A DNA stretch of 64,000 nucleotides from Candidatus Nanosynbacter sp. TM7-087 (GCF_022828365.1 NZ_JAJQJU010000003.1:29073-93072), one strand, 5' to 3'; shown: positions 35,885 through 45,281, counted from the first letter of the stretch. Notes: generated from the sequence alone by a model not told the origin. A program made the numbers and translations.

Positions 35885-38416
35885 TTATAGTATGTTGCGG
35901 AAATTCTTAAATTCCTCTTTAGTTGCGTCAGTTGCATTAGCTGACAACCTCTTATCGGTAAGAATTGTGTTGATAACTTTCTTAAGATCTTGACGTTTCT
36001 TATCAGTAATAATAGATGTATTATTTACAGCTTCCATTAGCAATTTAACACCATCAGCCTCAGTGGCGGCTAAAGTTTCTGGTTTATATTTACCACCCTG
36101 TAGCCAGTCAGCACAATAATTGAGCAAATCTTGACGGTTATTAATAGCACCCTTAACCATATCGTCAATTAATTTACCGCCCATAAATGAAGCTTTGTTT
36201 TTCACGCCGGATGACGCTAATGCTGCCGACACGGAAGAATAGAATTCTGGCGGTAATTCGCTAACAAGCTGAGCCACTTCTGTAACAGTTCCGTATTTAA
36301 TCTGCTCTTCAATTGCAGCTTCACGTATAAATATGTTATTGCTATCCAGTACTGTTCCATCTGAAAGAGTCACGGAATTGCCTAAAGATATCTTTTGTCT
36401 TTGCCCAGCGCTCAGCTTATAATTCTTCATAATCTGATGAGCTTCATCAACAGACTTGGCGTACTCGCTACGGCTGGTTGCTATGGCTGAAGCTAAGGCT
36501 GCATTTGCACCAATCAAATTGCCATTTGCATCTTTGAATACGTTGCCACCAGCCTTCTCTTGAAGTTCCTTGCTGTTTTTCAATTGCTCTGCAAATTCAC
36601 TGTGCTGTTGGCGTTGAGCGTTGTTCTTAATCAGACCTGCAGTTGCGATTTCAGTCTCTAGGTCTTTAATATCATTCATAAATGCAGTTTGCTGCTGATG
36701 AGCTTTCAAATCTTGTCGAGTTGCGTAGGTAGCCGATACGTTTCTCAGAGCACGATCGTAAGCTGGTCTTTTATCGTATATATCATCTGGTGCGTGACCC
36801 AGCGTAGATTCGAGGTAGCGATTATCATCTTGCGCAGATAAGAAATCTGAGCGCCTGGAAGCCTGTCTGGCATACAAGTCTGACTTCTTATACCTGGCTG
36901 TATTTCTAAATGAATTCTCGGCATTTTTCTGTGAAGTTTCCAGATCTTTTTTGAGTACTCTACCTTTATGATCTGACCAACGGCGTAAACGATTTGGGTT
37001 GAATCGTGCCATATTGGAATTAGCCAACTTCTTGTTTTTAATGATCTCACGACGATCTTTAGACCAGTTCTTAGTCCTGTCGTATAATCCTTTGTTCTTG
37101 TCATTAACAAACCCAGCGAATTTACCTAATACTCCGCCGCTAAGTTTCAGGATTATAGGTGTTAAGGCTAATGGTATAACTTGAACTACCATTCCTAAGA
37201 TTTGCATTATTCCACCATTTGCTCCAGTGGCGTTTTGGATAATTATTATTCCAGCCAATTGCGCCCCACCGAATATTACAGCGAATGCCGGGAAAAATAC
37301 TAACATCGTGAGGAATAAGTCTCGCCATTTCTTAAACCATTTTTCTGTGCCAGGAAGTAAATAGCAAACGAAGGCTAAAGGTGAAATGATAATTAAGATT
37401 ACAATTAAAGCTTGACGTGCTGCCATAATTAGAAGCACTAAGAGAAGCACTAGACCTATTCCCACTAATGCTGATAGTGCCAATGGTAGCAGCTCTGCTC
37501 CCATGGCTACTGTTGCGACCACCCCACCAGCTAAAGCTCCGTTGGATAATATCATCACAATAACTTCTGACCATGTCCAACCTACGCCCGTATTTTCTCC
37601 TATGGTGGATATTGTGTTTTTAATCCCCATGAAAGCGTCTTGGAAAGCGTAACCAGTTACGTTTGATAAGTCTAGTAGTACAGCACAAAACGTGAACGAT
37701 AAATTGACTAACACTGCCGCAATTATCAGCCTAGGAAGCATCTTTTTAACACCATAATTGCTAATTCCTACAGAGGTCAATTGTGAGTAGATAATTACCA
37801 AAAACGCCACAATAAACACCACGTTGCTAATGTTGCGCATAATGACCCACGCCAGATAAATTCCACTGTTTTGGTTGGTTGTTTCTAATGGCTTGGTTTT
37901 CAAGAACTCCTGAAGCGCGCTGTACATATAATCTATGCCATCAGCCAGCCAGTTGGAGAGTGGACAGATAATCCACCCTATTCCCTGCACGTCACAAGAA
38001 GTACCTGTTGAATTTTCTGAGGGAGATTCAATTGAAACAGTTGAAGTGCTGGTTTGTTCGTAGGTGTTCGGTGGCGTAAATGAATAAACCGCGTAGGTTG
38101 CCGAGCTTAGCGAAGATATTTCGCTTGATGGGAAGTAAATAACCTTGGTTTCTTTTTTATTCTTATCTTCATTAACATAAACAAGCGAATTATCAGGTAG
38201 GTTAAATTGTTTGATCTTTTTATCATCACTTACCTTTGTATATTTTTCTTTATTATAGGTTAAATTATGGCCGTTCCATTCTGCGTCTACAGCGTAAACA
38301 GAGGTTGAGTGTGTTAAGGCATTAAGAAAAATGCCCACCAGCATCCCTGCTATCAGCAATACAAACCACTGCAGCCACTTATTAATAAGCTGCTTACGGG
38401 AAATTAACCACTCCAT
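35885..38416 (-). CDS. VirB6/TrbL-like membrane protein B (tandem paralogue)
   Basis: An 843-residue protein: an N-terminal membrane helix or signal (about 18-42), an extracellular segment ending in CDVQGIGWIICPL, seven or so membrane spans between 190 and 430, and a long soluble helical C-terminus (about 450-843). It shares with the next gene upstream the motif C-x3-G-x-G-W-x-I-C-P-L and SxGISNYGxKKxLPxLI, so the two are paralogues. VirB6/TrbL proteins form the inner-membrane part of the channel. TAATAT lies 8 bases before the ATG. Confidence 0.75.
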   Translation of the reverse strand: MEWLISRKQLINKWLQWFVLLIAGMLVGIFLNALTHSTSVYAVDAEWNGHNLTYNKEKYTKVSDDKKIKQFNLPDNSLVYVNEDKNKKETKVIYFPSSEISSLSSATYAVYSFTPPNTYEQTSTSTVSIESPSENSTGTSCDVQGIGWIICPLSNWLADGIDYMYSALQEFLKTKPLETTNQNSGIYLAWVIMRNISNVVFIVAFLVIIYSQLTSVGISNYGVKKMLPRLIIAAVLVNLSFTFCAVLLDLSNVTGYAFQDAFMGIKNTISTIGENTGVGWTWSEVIVMILSNGALAGGVVATVAMGAELLPLALSALVGIGLVLLLVLLIMAARQALIVILIIISPLAFVCYLLPGTEKWFKKWRDLFLTMLVFFPAFAVIFGGAQLAGIIIIQNATGANGGIMQILGMVVQVIPLALTPIILKLSGGVLGKFAGFVNDKNKGLYDRTKNWSKDRREIIKNKKLANSNMARFNPNRLRRWSDHKGRVLKKDLETSQKNAENSFRNTARYKKSDLYARQASRRSDFLSAQDDNRYLESTLGHAPDDIYDKRPAYDRALRNVSATYATRQDLKAHQQQTAFMNDIKDLETEIATAGLIKNNAQRQQHSEFAEQLKNSKELQEKAGGNVFKDANGNLIGANAALASAIATSRSEYAKSVDEAHQIMKNYKLSAGQRQKISLGNSVTLSDGTVLDSNNIFIREAAIEEQIKYGTVTEVAQLVSELPPEFYSSVSAALASSGVKNKASFMGGKLIDDMVKGAINNRQDLLNYCADWLQGGKYKPETLAATEADGVKLLMEAVNNTSIITDKKRQDLKKVINTILTDKRLSANATDATKEEFKNFRNIL

Positions 38417-38474
38417 CTGGGTTTATATTAGCATTTTTGATGGAAAAAGTCAAGAGAGCGTATGAAGCATGCGT

Positions 38475-41438
38475 CTAGTTGCCTCGTCGTCTAGAATCCT
38501 CCAATGCCTTTCTTACATCTTCTTGAGATGTAGCAATAATTATTTTCTCCCCAGAACTACTATTATTCTGTTGGTTATTTTGTGGTGATTGTTGAGAATT
38601 GCTACTTTGGCTGTTCTGTTGAGAATTAGAGAAAGATGTATTCTGTGGCGTATTATGGGCAACCACTCCGTGAGCACTTAACGCTTCGGATATTGCTTGA
38701 TTTATATTTTTCGCAGTATTTGGATTTGATATGGCAACTTCTCCTGCTTTTATAAATGCATCCTTAGCTTGCTGACTTCCACTATTAGTAATAGCATCGG
38801 ATAACCATTTGGTTGCTGCGCCATTTTGTACTAAGTGTTCCGCCTGTAGATTTCCAGACGCGGCATTATTTACTGCCATATTAGATAGGTCTTGCATACT
38901 ACCAACCTCGTCATTAAGGATAGCATCTCCTAATCCGTTTCCTATGATATTATTATCCTTCTTTGCGTATGCAGCTTTAATTGCCCGTTGTTTTATGGAG
39001 TTGTCTGTGCCTTTTAGACTACTCAGTACATCCATACGTTCTTTAAAACTACCATTAGCCATAGTATGGTCAATAGCCGCCGCGCGCATAGCCTTTGATT
39101 CTACAGTTGTGCCGTTGGCTATATCGGCTATCTTGCCTGATGTCATACCCTGTAGCATTGTGGATGCGTTTTCAACGTCGCTTTCGAACGCCTTAGCTAC
39201 AGTTGCGCGGGCGCGCGCTCCACCTTTATCCCAGCCCATGAATTGACCGAGTGGACTATTATCCCTCCACGTCGCAAATTTACCCGTTCGCCTGCTTGCG
39301 CGTTTTCTATTCATGAAGTCTGAGTATTTTCTTTTTGTATCGCCAATAACAGAATTGTCAACACGTCCTTTTGCTGCACCCTTTGCGTTTCCAGCGAATC
39401 GACTATGCGCATTAGCACCCATTCTGCCTATCTTTGCGCCAATATTGCCCAGCGAATTTAAGGAGCTCTGTAGTACGAAAGGTGTGGCGCCTAATGGCAA
39501 AATAGACGCTGCCAAGCCTGCAAACTGCATAGTTATCGCAGTATCATTCGGGTCACTTGTGGCTGTCGTCATTAATATTGCCCCTGCTAATTTACCAGCT
39601 CCATACAAAAGGGATATTATAGGAAAAACCATTAATAACCCTCTAAACATTGATACCCATTTTTTGAATAAACTTTCGGTGTTTGGCAGGAGCCAAGCTG
39701 CGAATGCTAGGGGCGCAATTGATATTAGGAGAACTATAGCTGCTTGTCTAACTATTAGTATGACAAGCACGACAAGTAGCACTAACATTAGAGATAGTAG
39801 TGTTGGTATACTGACTGCAAGTGCTGCAAATAGCACTGTTCCTGTAAGAACTAGAATACCAGCGACTGCTGCGCCGAGACCGCTCGCTATTGCTGAATTT
39901 GAAGATGATCCACCAACTCCAGACACCGCTCCTTCAAGAGCTTCTTTTAGTGTAAAGCCAAGGATGTTGGACAAGTCGACGGCTAATTGACATATATAAA
40001 ACGATAGGTTTACTAATATAGCTCCCACTATTAATTTTGGTAAGATTTTTTTAATGCCGTAGTTACTTATGCCGATACTACTGACTTGTGAGAATATTAC
40101 CCATAAAAATAGCAATACAAATATGACGTTTGCTATATCACGAAAGAAGTTCCATGCCTGTTTTGCTCCTACTGCATCAGATCTATCATCGAAGATAGCA
40201 GGTCTAATATTAAGAAACTGTGATATTACAGAATAAGAAGCATCAGCAATTCCCCCCATAAAAGTCATTAGAGGACAAATAAGCCATCCCATTCCATCAA
40301 TACCACACGAATTTTTTTCCTCTTCTCCGCCGCCGTCACCTTCTGATGGAGTTTCTATTTTAGCAGACTGACCTTGCTTACAGGCGTCTATCGCTTTGTC
40401 ATTACCCTCGTATTTTGTTTCGCAGTATTTAGGATCATCCTTATGATTTATACCGCGTTTGCAGGCGGCTTTTAGATCTTCGTCTGCCAGCCCTACACAC
40501 GCGGTGTCTGCGGCTGACTGCTTTAGGGCTTCTTGATATTTTGGTGCCGACTCCACTAGGCGCTGATATATATTCATACACTGCCATTCAGAAATGTTTG
40601 CGTCATAATGATTCTGTGGCCATTCACGGTTATTTGATCCGCCCACATTATAACCCTGCCCGTCGCCAGGTAGGTAATATGAGTTAGTTGAATTTCCGTT
40701 ACCATCTATATTTGGTATTTCCCAATCTTTTGAGCTGTGTCGTTGGGGTTGAGGATTGTCGTCTTTTACGCAACCTTTTATCATGGACCTCGAAACCAGA
40801 TATTTTATGCTAGGATCGGAATTTTCTATACCATTTTTATAACCTGATAAATTTGTTAGTACTTCAAATATCTTCCCTTTTGAATATATGTTAACGTCAT
40901 TTTGTTTATCATCTTTTCCGCCCGCAGACTTCTTTTTTTTACCAAATGCACCACTTCCATTTATACATTCGTCTTCGGACAGGGTGTAGTTAGTGCCTCT
41001 CCTGTATCCTATTTTGCAAAGCAATACCTCTACGGCGGAGGATCTTCCTTGTGGCTGTATGTTGAATTGACTAACAGCTGTACTCATAAGTTCAGCTGAG
41101 TTGCAATCAAAATATCCTCCCGAGTTATTGTATCCTGTAAAGCCTGGAAAAGTTCCTACGTAAGCTCCGTCGCCAACGTTATTAAATATTTTTCCCTTTT
41201 TCAGCTCCTCTACGTTGCTGTTGGGCGCCTTACTTCCCGCACGGACAAAACATGTATCTAATGCGCGCGCATAAACATAAAACTTATATTTTTCTTGAGT
41301 ACTGAGACTGTCAAAGTACCCATCAGCAAATGCAGGTAAAGAGGTTAATAGCGTAGAAATTGGTAATATAAATAAGGCGCTCACGCACAAATATAAAACT
41401 ATACTCTTAAAGACGTTTCTACGACCAAACCCACTCAT
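38475..41438 (-). CDS. VirB6/TrbL-like membrane protein A (tandem paralogue)
   Basis: About 987 residues. A signal peptide (cut after FADG is plausible), an extracellular Cys-rich region of about 350 residues, the shared CGIDGMGWLICPL motif, six to eight membrane spans between about 400 and 680, and a soluble C-terminus with a Ser/Gln/Asn-rich tail. ATG 41438 (MSGFGRRN) is preferred because GAAGGTG lies 9 bases upstream; the open frame begins at 41456, inside a perfect inverted repeat. It is the first gene of the secretion operon. Confidence 0.75.
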   Translation of the reverse strand: MSGFGRRNVFKSIVLYLCVSALFILPISTLLTSLPAFADGYFDSLSTQEKYKFYVYARALDTCFVRAGSKAPNSNVEELKKGKIFNNVGDGAYVGTFPGFTGYNNSGGYFDCNSAELMSTAVSQFNIQPQGRSSAVEVLLCKIGYRRGTNYTLSEDECINGSGAFGKKKKSAGGKDDKQNDVNIYSKGKIFEVLTNLSGYKNGIENSDPSIKYLVSRSMIKGCVKDDNPQPQRHSSKDWEIPNIDGNGNSTNSYYLPGDGQGYNVGGSNNREWPQNHYDANISEWQCMNIYQRLVESAPKYQEALKQSAADTACVGLADEDLKAACKRGINHKDDPKYCETKYEGNDKAIDACKQGQSAKIETPSEGDGGGEEEKNSCGIDGMGWLICPLMTFMGGIADASYSVISQFLNIRPAIFDDRSDAVGAKQAWNFFRDIANVIFVLLFLWVIFSQVSSIGISNYGIKKILPKLIVGAILVNLSFYICQLAVDLSNILGFTLKEALEGAVSGVGGSSSNSAIASGLGAAVAGILVLTGTVLFAALAVSIPTLLSLMLVLLVVLVILIVRQAAIVLLISIAPLAFAAWLLPNTESLFKKWVSMFRGLLMVFPIISLLYGAGKLAGAILMTTATSDPNDTAITMQFAGLAASILPLGATPFVLQSSLNSLGNIGAKIGRMGANAHSRFAGNAKGAAKGRVDNSVIGDTKRKYSDFMNRKRASRRTGKFATWRDNSPLGQFMGWDKGGARARATVAKAFESDVENASTMLQGMTSGKIADIANGTTVESKAMRAAAIDHTMANGSFKERMDVLSSLKGTDNSIKQRAIKAAYAKKDNNIIGNGLGDAILNDEVGSMQDLSNMAVNNAASGNLQAEHLVQNGAATKWLSDAITNSGSQQAKDAFIKAGEVAISNPNTAKNINQAISEALSAHGVVAHNTPQNTSFSNSQQNSQSSNSQQSPQNNQQNNSSSGEKIIIATSQEDVRKALEDSRRRGN

Positions 41439-41442
41439 AAAC

Positions 41443-41480
41443 ATAAACACCTTCATTTAATCACATATGAAGGTGTTTAT
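41443..41480. promoter_or_regulatory. perfect 14-bp inverted repeat over the start of the secretion operon
   Basis: ATAAACACCTTCAT at 41443-41456 pairs without mismatch with ATGAAGGTGTTTAT at 41467-41480 around a 10-base loop. It contains the likely ribosome site of the operon's first gene. There is no T-run on either side, so it is not a standard terminator. It could be a translation-blocking hairpin or an operator. Confidence 0.6.
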
Positions 41481-41503
41481 GCAATAGTTGCTAAGTCTGG
41501 AGT

Positions 41504-42619
41504 TTAGTCTTTTTTAATATTGTCCCAAGCATTCTGTATCTCAGGGATTTCGTATGCTGGTACGTCTTCACCGTTTATAGTGAATAGCATCGGGCTTCCT
41601 TGTTTTTGATAATTATGAGGTACACTGATTCCTCGGAAATCAATTATCACAGGAGCTACTCGAACCTTTGCTGTGCGGTCTGTTACCACATCAAGGGATT
41701 GCTTCTTTGACGGGTCAAAGTTTAGACCTTCGGCACTTACCCTGTCGGTGTTAACAATGGTCATTATTTCTTCAACCCCACCATCTCCTGTTAGATAAGC
41801 TGCTTGATATTTAGGAATCCAACCACCGTAATTTAGACCGTTGCATCGTGTAAGATCTCCTTCATCGGAACAAGGGTCTGCGTTATTAGCGTTGTTTCGG
41901 ACTAGCTTTGGATAATTACCGTCTTTTCCTGTAGACTCAAATATTTTATTTGGCTGTCCATCTAGTGGAAATAGGTCGAAAACGTTATAGTCAAGATATC
42001 TTTCCTCAGGGTATTCTTTATACTCCTCAAAAAAGTCATATATCACCTTTTGAGCACTTCCTATAGCCATACTGCTTAGGTAGGCGTCGCGCATCTTGTC
42101 TGCCTCTTCCACTCTGCCTTCGTCGACTAGTTTAAAGTAGGATTTGGCCATCAAATTAATACTGTAGGCGCTGTGCTCTCCGATATTTTTCATGACTCCA
42201 GGGAGTTCTTCGTCTGTTGTGATTATCTGACCGAACTCATCAATATCTAATTTTGCAGATTCGCTGTTAGCATGCATGTTTGTATAATTAATGAAGGCTG
42301 CCCTCTTATCGTTCGTGTCTTTTGCATTATCCAAAGAGTCTAGAAGATTATCCAGTCCCTCAATTTCTGGGATTTCTCTAGCCTCTGGTGATGGAGAACT
42401 TGTCTCTTCTACTGAAGGTGTAGGATCTTGAGTTTCCTGCGAGGTAGATGTTGTATCTGGAGTTGGCTCACTGTAGCTTTCACCACAGGCTGACAACGGA
42501 GCTACTGAAGCTAACAGTGCTGCCGCTGTAGCGATGCCTTTTAAGAACTTTTCTTTAGTTGTAGTTGAAAGACTTGTTTTTGAATCGCTTGGGTTAAATT
42601 GTTCACGATTTCGAACCAT
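41504..42619 (-). CDS. putative lipoprotein of unknown function
   Basis: About 371 residues from ATG 42619 (MVRNREQF), with AAAGGAT nine bases upstream. A hydrophobic stretch ends in the lipobox LSAC at about residue 42-45, followed by a Thr/Ser/Pro/Glu-rich linker and a soluble domain of about 280 residues. The open frame extends to 42865 but runs into the tRNA-Asp gene; ATGs at 42703 and 42748 are possible alternatives, the former 7 bases after a TATAGT box. It lies just upstream of the secretion operon on the same strand. I do not recognise the family. Confidence 0.65.
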   Translation of the reverse strand: MVRNREQFNPSDSKTSLSTTTKEKFLKGIATAAALLASVAPLSACGESYSEPTPDTTSTSQETQDPTPSVEETSSPSPEAREIPEIEGLDNLLDSLDNAKDTNDKRAAFINYTNMHANSESAKLDIDEFGQIITTDEELPGVMKNIGEHSAYSINLMAKSYFKLVDEGRVEEADKMRDAYLSSMAIGSAQKVIYDFFEEYKEYPEERYLDYNVFDLFPLDGQPNKIFESTGKDGNYPKLVRNNANNADPCSDEGDLTRCNGLNYGGWIPKYQAAYLTGDGGVEEIMTIVNTDRVSAEGLNFDPSKKQSLDVVTDRTAKVRVAPVIIDFRGISVPHNYQKQGSPMLFTINGEDVPAYEIPEIQNAWDNIKKD

Positions 42620-42747
42620 AACGCTTGGGATCCTTTCTCTGACATCGTCAGATATTTTATTGTAAAAACTTCTTAGACTTTCCAGTCCAATTGCCCATAT
42701 CATAACATAAACTATACAAAAATGCAATAAGTTAAGTATATTTTCCA

Positions 42748-42774
42748 TAAAAAAACACCCTATCAGGGTGAAAA
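42748..42774 (-). terminator. terminator of tRNA-Asp
   Basis: On the minus strand CACCCT, a GAT loop, AGGGTG and seven T's follow directly after the tRNA 3' end. Confidence 0.8.
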
Positions 42775-42780
42775 TATCTG

Positions 42781-42858
42781 TGGCGCGCTCGACCGGATTC
42801 GAACCGGCGATCTCCTCCGTGACAGGGAGGCGTGATAGGCCAACTTCACTACGAGCGC
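42781..42858 (-). tRNA. tRNA-Asp (GTC)
   Basis: Minus-strand cloverleaf GCGCTCG...CGAGCGC with anticodon arm CCTCC-CTGTCAC-GGAGG (anticodon GTC), T-loop TTCGAAT, and an encoded CCA end. It is followed by a short terminator. Confidence 0.95.
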
Positions 42859-42924
42859 ATATCAATACCCCTTATATTATCAGATTACTTCTGTCTTTTC
42901 AAGGAAAATGTTTGCTTTTTTCGC

Positions 42925-42951
42925 TTGACTATTTTACAATTTAGGTATAAG
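42925..42951 (+). promoter_or_regulatory. promoter of the pilin-like gene array
   Basis: TTGACT at 42925-42930, a 15-base spacer and TATAAG at 42946-42951; the ATG follows 10 bases later, so the leader is only a few bases long. Confidence 0.4.
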
Positions 42952-42961
42952 AGAAAATTTT

Positions 42962-43336
42962 ATGACAAAAAGAAATATTGTAATCAGTATATTTATCGCA
43001 ACGGTAATCGCAGGGAGCGTTTTTATACCCAAAGTAGCTTTAGCTACCAGCAGTTGCGGCGGCGCGGAAACCTCTGTTATTTCTTGTGACGGCACGGGTA
43101 GTACGGCAATTATCAACATAATCAAGCAAGTTATTAAAATCTTAACCGCTGGAGTTTTGGTCGCGGCGGTTGGTGCTGTTATATACGGAGCATTCTTATA
43201 TACCACTTCTGAAGGTAGTCCAGATAAGATAAAAAAAGCACGTGAAGTCTGGACGAATACTGTCATTGGGATAATAATGTTTGCGTTTATGGTGGCAATT
43301 ACTAACTTTATTATTCCAGGAGGAGTTTTCGATTAA
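42962..43336 (+). CDS. T4SS pilin-like protein 1
   Basis: A 124-residue protein with a signal peptide (VALATS), two cysteines (SSCGG, ISCDG) and two membrane helices flanking a basic loop (GSPDKIKKAREVW). This is the layout of VirB2/TrbC-like small proteins and of the T4SS-pilin family common in CPR bacteria. Such proteins polymerise into the pilus. It starts a five-gene run with overlaps or gaps of a few bases. Compared with its paralogues the loop carries SEGSPDK in place of SxGD. Confidence 0.75.
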   Translation: MTKRNIVISIFIATVIAGSVFIPKVALATSSCGGAETSVISCDGTGSTAIINIIKQVIKILTAGVLVAAVGAVIYGAFLYTTSEGSPDKIKKAREVWTNTVIGIIMFAFMVAITNFIIPGGVFD

Positions 43337-43767
43337 TGAAGAAGATTATAATAGCTATGTCTTTAATGGTTATAGGGTCGCTTGGGGTGAGTATGACTTT
43401 CCCGAATACTTCTTTTGCAGAAAGTAATAAATGTGATAAAAAAGGCAGAATTTTAACATTGAAGCCGTGGTATGACGGATTGACGAAAGACGACTGTTCT
43501 ATTAAAGATCCTGGTTCAGACGCTGATTCACAGGCAAATTTTATCTGGAAAATCGTGCTTAATATCGTTGATGATTTGCTGCAGCTTATTGGTTACACGA
43601 CCGTTGGATATATTATGTACGGTGGTTTCTTGATGATGACCAGTAACGGTGCTCCAGATAAGGCCGCTCATGGACGAAAGACTATTATGAGTGCCGCGAT
43701 TGGTTTGGCTATTGCCTTAGCTTCTGTCGCGTTGGTTAACTTTATATCATCAAAGATAGGGGTATAA
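43336..43767 (+). CDS. T4SS pilin-like protein 2
   Basis: A 143-residue paralogue with signal peptide, a longer external loop with two Cys, and two membrane helices around MMTSNGAPDKAAHGRKT. TAATG overlap with gene 1 couples translation. It is the longest of the six tandem copies. Confidence 0.72.
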   Translation: MKKIIIAMSLMVIGSLGVSMTFPNTSFAESNKCDKKGRILTLKPWYDGLTKDDCSIKDPGSDADSQANFIWKIVLNIVDDLLQLIGYTTVGYIMYGGFLMMTSNGAPDKAAHGRKTIMSAAIGLAIALASVALVNFISSKIGV

Positions 43768-43768
43768 A

Positions 43769-44053
43769 ATGAGATATATGGAATTTTTTGCTGGATTATT
43801 AGGAAAGGCAGATGATCTTGGTGTGCCACAGAATAACGATGTAGATATTATGAAGTTTGTTAATTTGGCGCTCTGGGTGGCTGGTGTCGTAGCTGTTATT
43901 ATTGTTATTATTGCTGGAATAAACTATTCCCTGTCCTCTGGCGACCCCGCTAAGACTGCCAGCGCAAAGAATGCTATTTTATATTCAGTTATTGGTTTGG
44001 TTATTATTGCTAGTGCGATTGCTATAACAGGTTATATTATAGGAAAGGTTTAA
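43769..44053 (+). CDS. T4SS pilin-like protein 3 (short, no signal peptide)
   Basis: A 94-residue paralogue with the two membrane helices and SLSSGDPAKTASAKNAILYS but no cleavable signal; the N-terminal 25 residues are amphipathic. It lies one base after gene 2. The missing signal peptide suggests a different insertion route or a non-polymerising partner. Confidence 0.72.
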   Translation: MRYMEFFAGLLGKADDLGVPQNNDVDIMKFVNLALWVAGVVAVIIVIIAGINYSLSSGDPAKTASAKNAILYSVIGLVIIASAIAITGYIIGKV

Positions 44054-44054
44054 G

Positions 44055-44435
44055 ATGAAGATTTTTACAAAAATCCTGACGGCTGGAATACTAATGATTG
44101 GGCTCCTTGGCGTGTTTACTCCGGCAGTGTCTGCAGCTAACGGTATTGATATTTGCTCAAATGGAAATGAAAACTCTGTCTATTGTAAAAATAAGGGCAG
44201 TGGCGAAACTCAAGTGAACGGTATTATAAAAACTATCGTTGAAGTTCTACTTACAGCCGTTGGTGCTATTTCGATTATTATGATAGTTATTGGCGGTATT
44301 ATGTTTGCACTTTCCAGTGGTGACGCCCAGAAAGCTGCAAAAGCCAGGAATACTGTTTTATATGCGGTAGTCGGTTTGGCTGTGTCGTTATTCGCATCAG
44401 CAATTGTTAATTTTGTATTTAATAGGTTTAATTAG
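44055..44435 (+). CDS. T4SS pilin-like protein 4
   Basis: A 126-residue paralogue: signal peptide ending near VSAAN, two Cys (DICSNG, VYCKN), two helices, and the loop ALSSGDAQKAAKARNTVLYA. It lies one base after gene 3. Confidence 0.78.
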   Translation: MKIFTKILTAGILMIGLLGVFTPAVSAANGIDICSNGNENSVYCKNKGSGETQVNGIIKTIVEVLLTAVGAISIIMIVIGGIMFALSSGDAQKAAKARNTVLYAVVGLAVSLFASAIVNFVFNRFN

Positions 44436-44443
44436 GAGAAAAT

Positions 44444-44821
44444 ATGAAAAAATCAATAATATCAATAGCAATTATGACCTGTGCGGTGTTTGGAGCATCG
44501 GTTTTATCTACCGCTTCCCTGTCGGGCAGTGTTTCCGCTCAGGTATCTAAAGGAATTGATACGGCTACAACATCGGAAATGAAAGGTAAAAGTATTGACG
44601 GTGATGACGGTCTAATAAAAACAGTAGTTAATGTTTTGCTTTGGGCTGTGGGTATTTTATCTGTTATTATGATTATTTTTAGTGGATTTCGCTATATTAC
44701 TTCGGCTGGCGACGCTTCAAAGACAAAATCCGCTCAGAGTACACTCACCTATTCAGTGGTTGGACTAATTGTGGCTATTATGGCATACGCAATCGTCAAT
44801 ATGGTTATAAATCGACTATAA
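44444..44821 (+). CDS. T4SS pilin-like protein 5
   Basis: A 125-residue paralogue: signal peptide (SVSAQ), no Cys in the mature part, two helices, and the loop ITSAGDASKTKSAQSTLTYS, ending AYAIVNMVINRL. AGGAGA precedes the ATG. It is closest to copies 6 and 7 in its C-terminal half. Confidence 0.8.
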   Translation: MKKSIISIAIMTCAVFGASVLSTASLSGSVSAQVSKGIDTATTSEMKGKSIDGDDGLIKTVVNVLLWAVGILSVIMIIFSGFRYITSAGDASKTKSAQSTLTYSVVGLIVAIMAYAIVNMVINRL

Positions 44822-44837
44822 TAAATCCATAATTAGT

Positions 44838-44866
44838 TTTACAAATAACAGATAAAAATGTATAAT
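44838..44866 (+). promoter_or_regulatory. own promoter of pilin-like gene 6
   Basis: TTTACA at 44838-44843, a 17-base spacer and TATAAT at 44861-44866, followed by a leader with AAGGAG before the ATG. This is the best-formed sigma-70 promoter in the window. Confidence 0.75.
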
Positions 44867-44897
44867 AGTAATATCATTAAACAAGGAGAAAATAACA

Positions 44898-45281
44898 ATG
44901 AATAAATTAAAATTAATCTTGGCGGGACTACTGGTAGTACCAACTGTTGCTTTGGCTGTAGCCCCAGCTGCAAGCGCTGAAGGAAACTTCACCCTACAGG
45001 GCGGCGTTAGTAGCGCGCAAGGAGAGGGTGTTGATAAGGTAGCCGCAGACCCTGAATCTTTAGTTAAGCAGTTTGTAAATATATTCTTATTTGCAGTTGG
45101 TGCATTAAGCGTTATTATGCTTATCTGGGGTGGTATTCGTTACACTACTTCAGCTGGTGATAGCAATAAGGTTACTGCGGCTAAGAATACAGTTTTGTAC
45201 GCAATTGTCGGTTTGGTGGTCGCTATTTTGGCATACGCAATTGTCAATATGGTTATCGGTAAGATTGCATCAGGATCATAA
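44898..45281 (+). CDS. T4SS pilin-like protein 6, candidate major pilin
   Basis: A 127-residue paralogue: signal peptide (APAASAEG), helices around residues 55-80 and 95-120, and the loop TTSAGDSNKVTAAKNTVLYA. It has its own strong promoter, a good ribosome site (AAGGAG) and its own terminator, unlike the others. That suggests high, separate expression, as expected for the main pilus subunit; this is an inference. Confidence 0.82.
   Translation: MNKLKLILAGLLVVPTVALAVAPAASAEGNFTLQGGVSSAQGEGVDKVAADPESLVKQFVNIFLFAVGALSVIMLIWGGIRYTTSAGDSNKVTAAKNTVLYAIVGLVVAILAYAIVNMVIGKIASGS

Noticed and set aside
42749..42865. N-terminal extension of the lipoprotein frame upstream of 42748
   Set aside because: It runs through tRNA-Asp and its terminator; the lipobox and ribosome site support a start at 42619.
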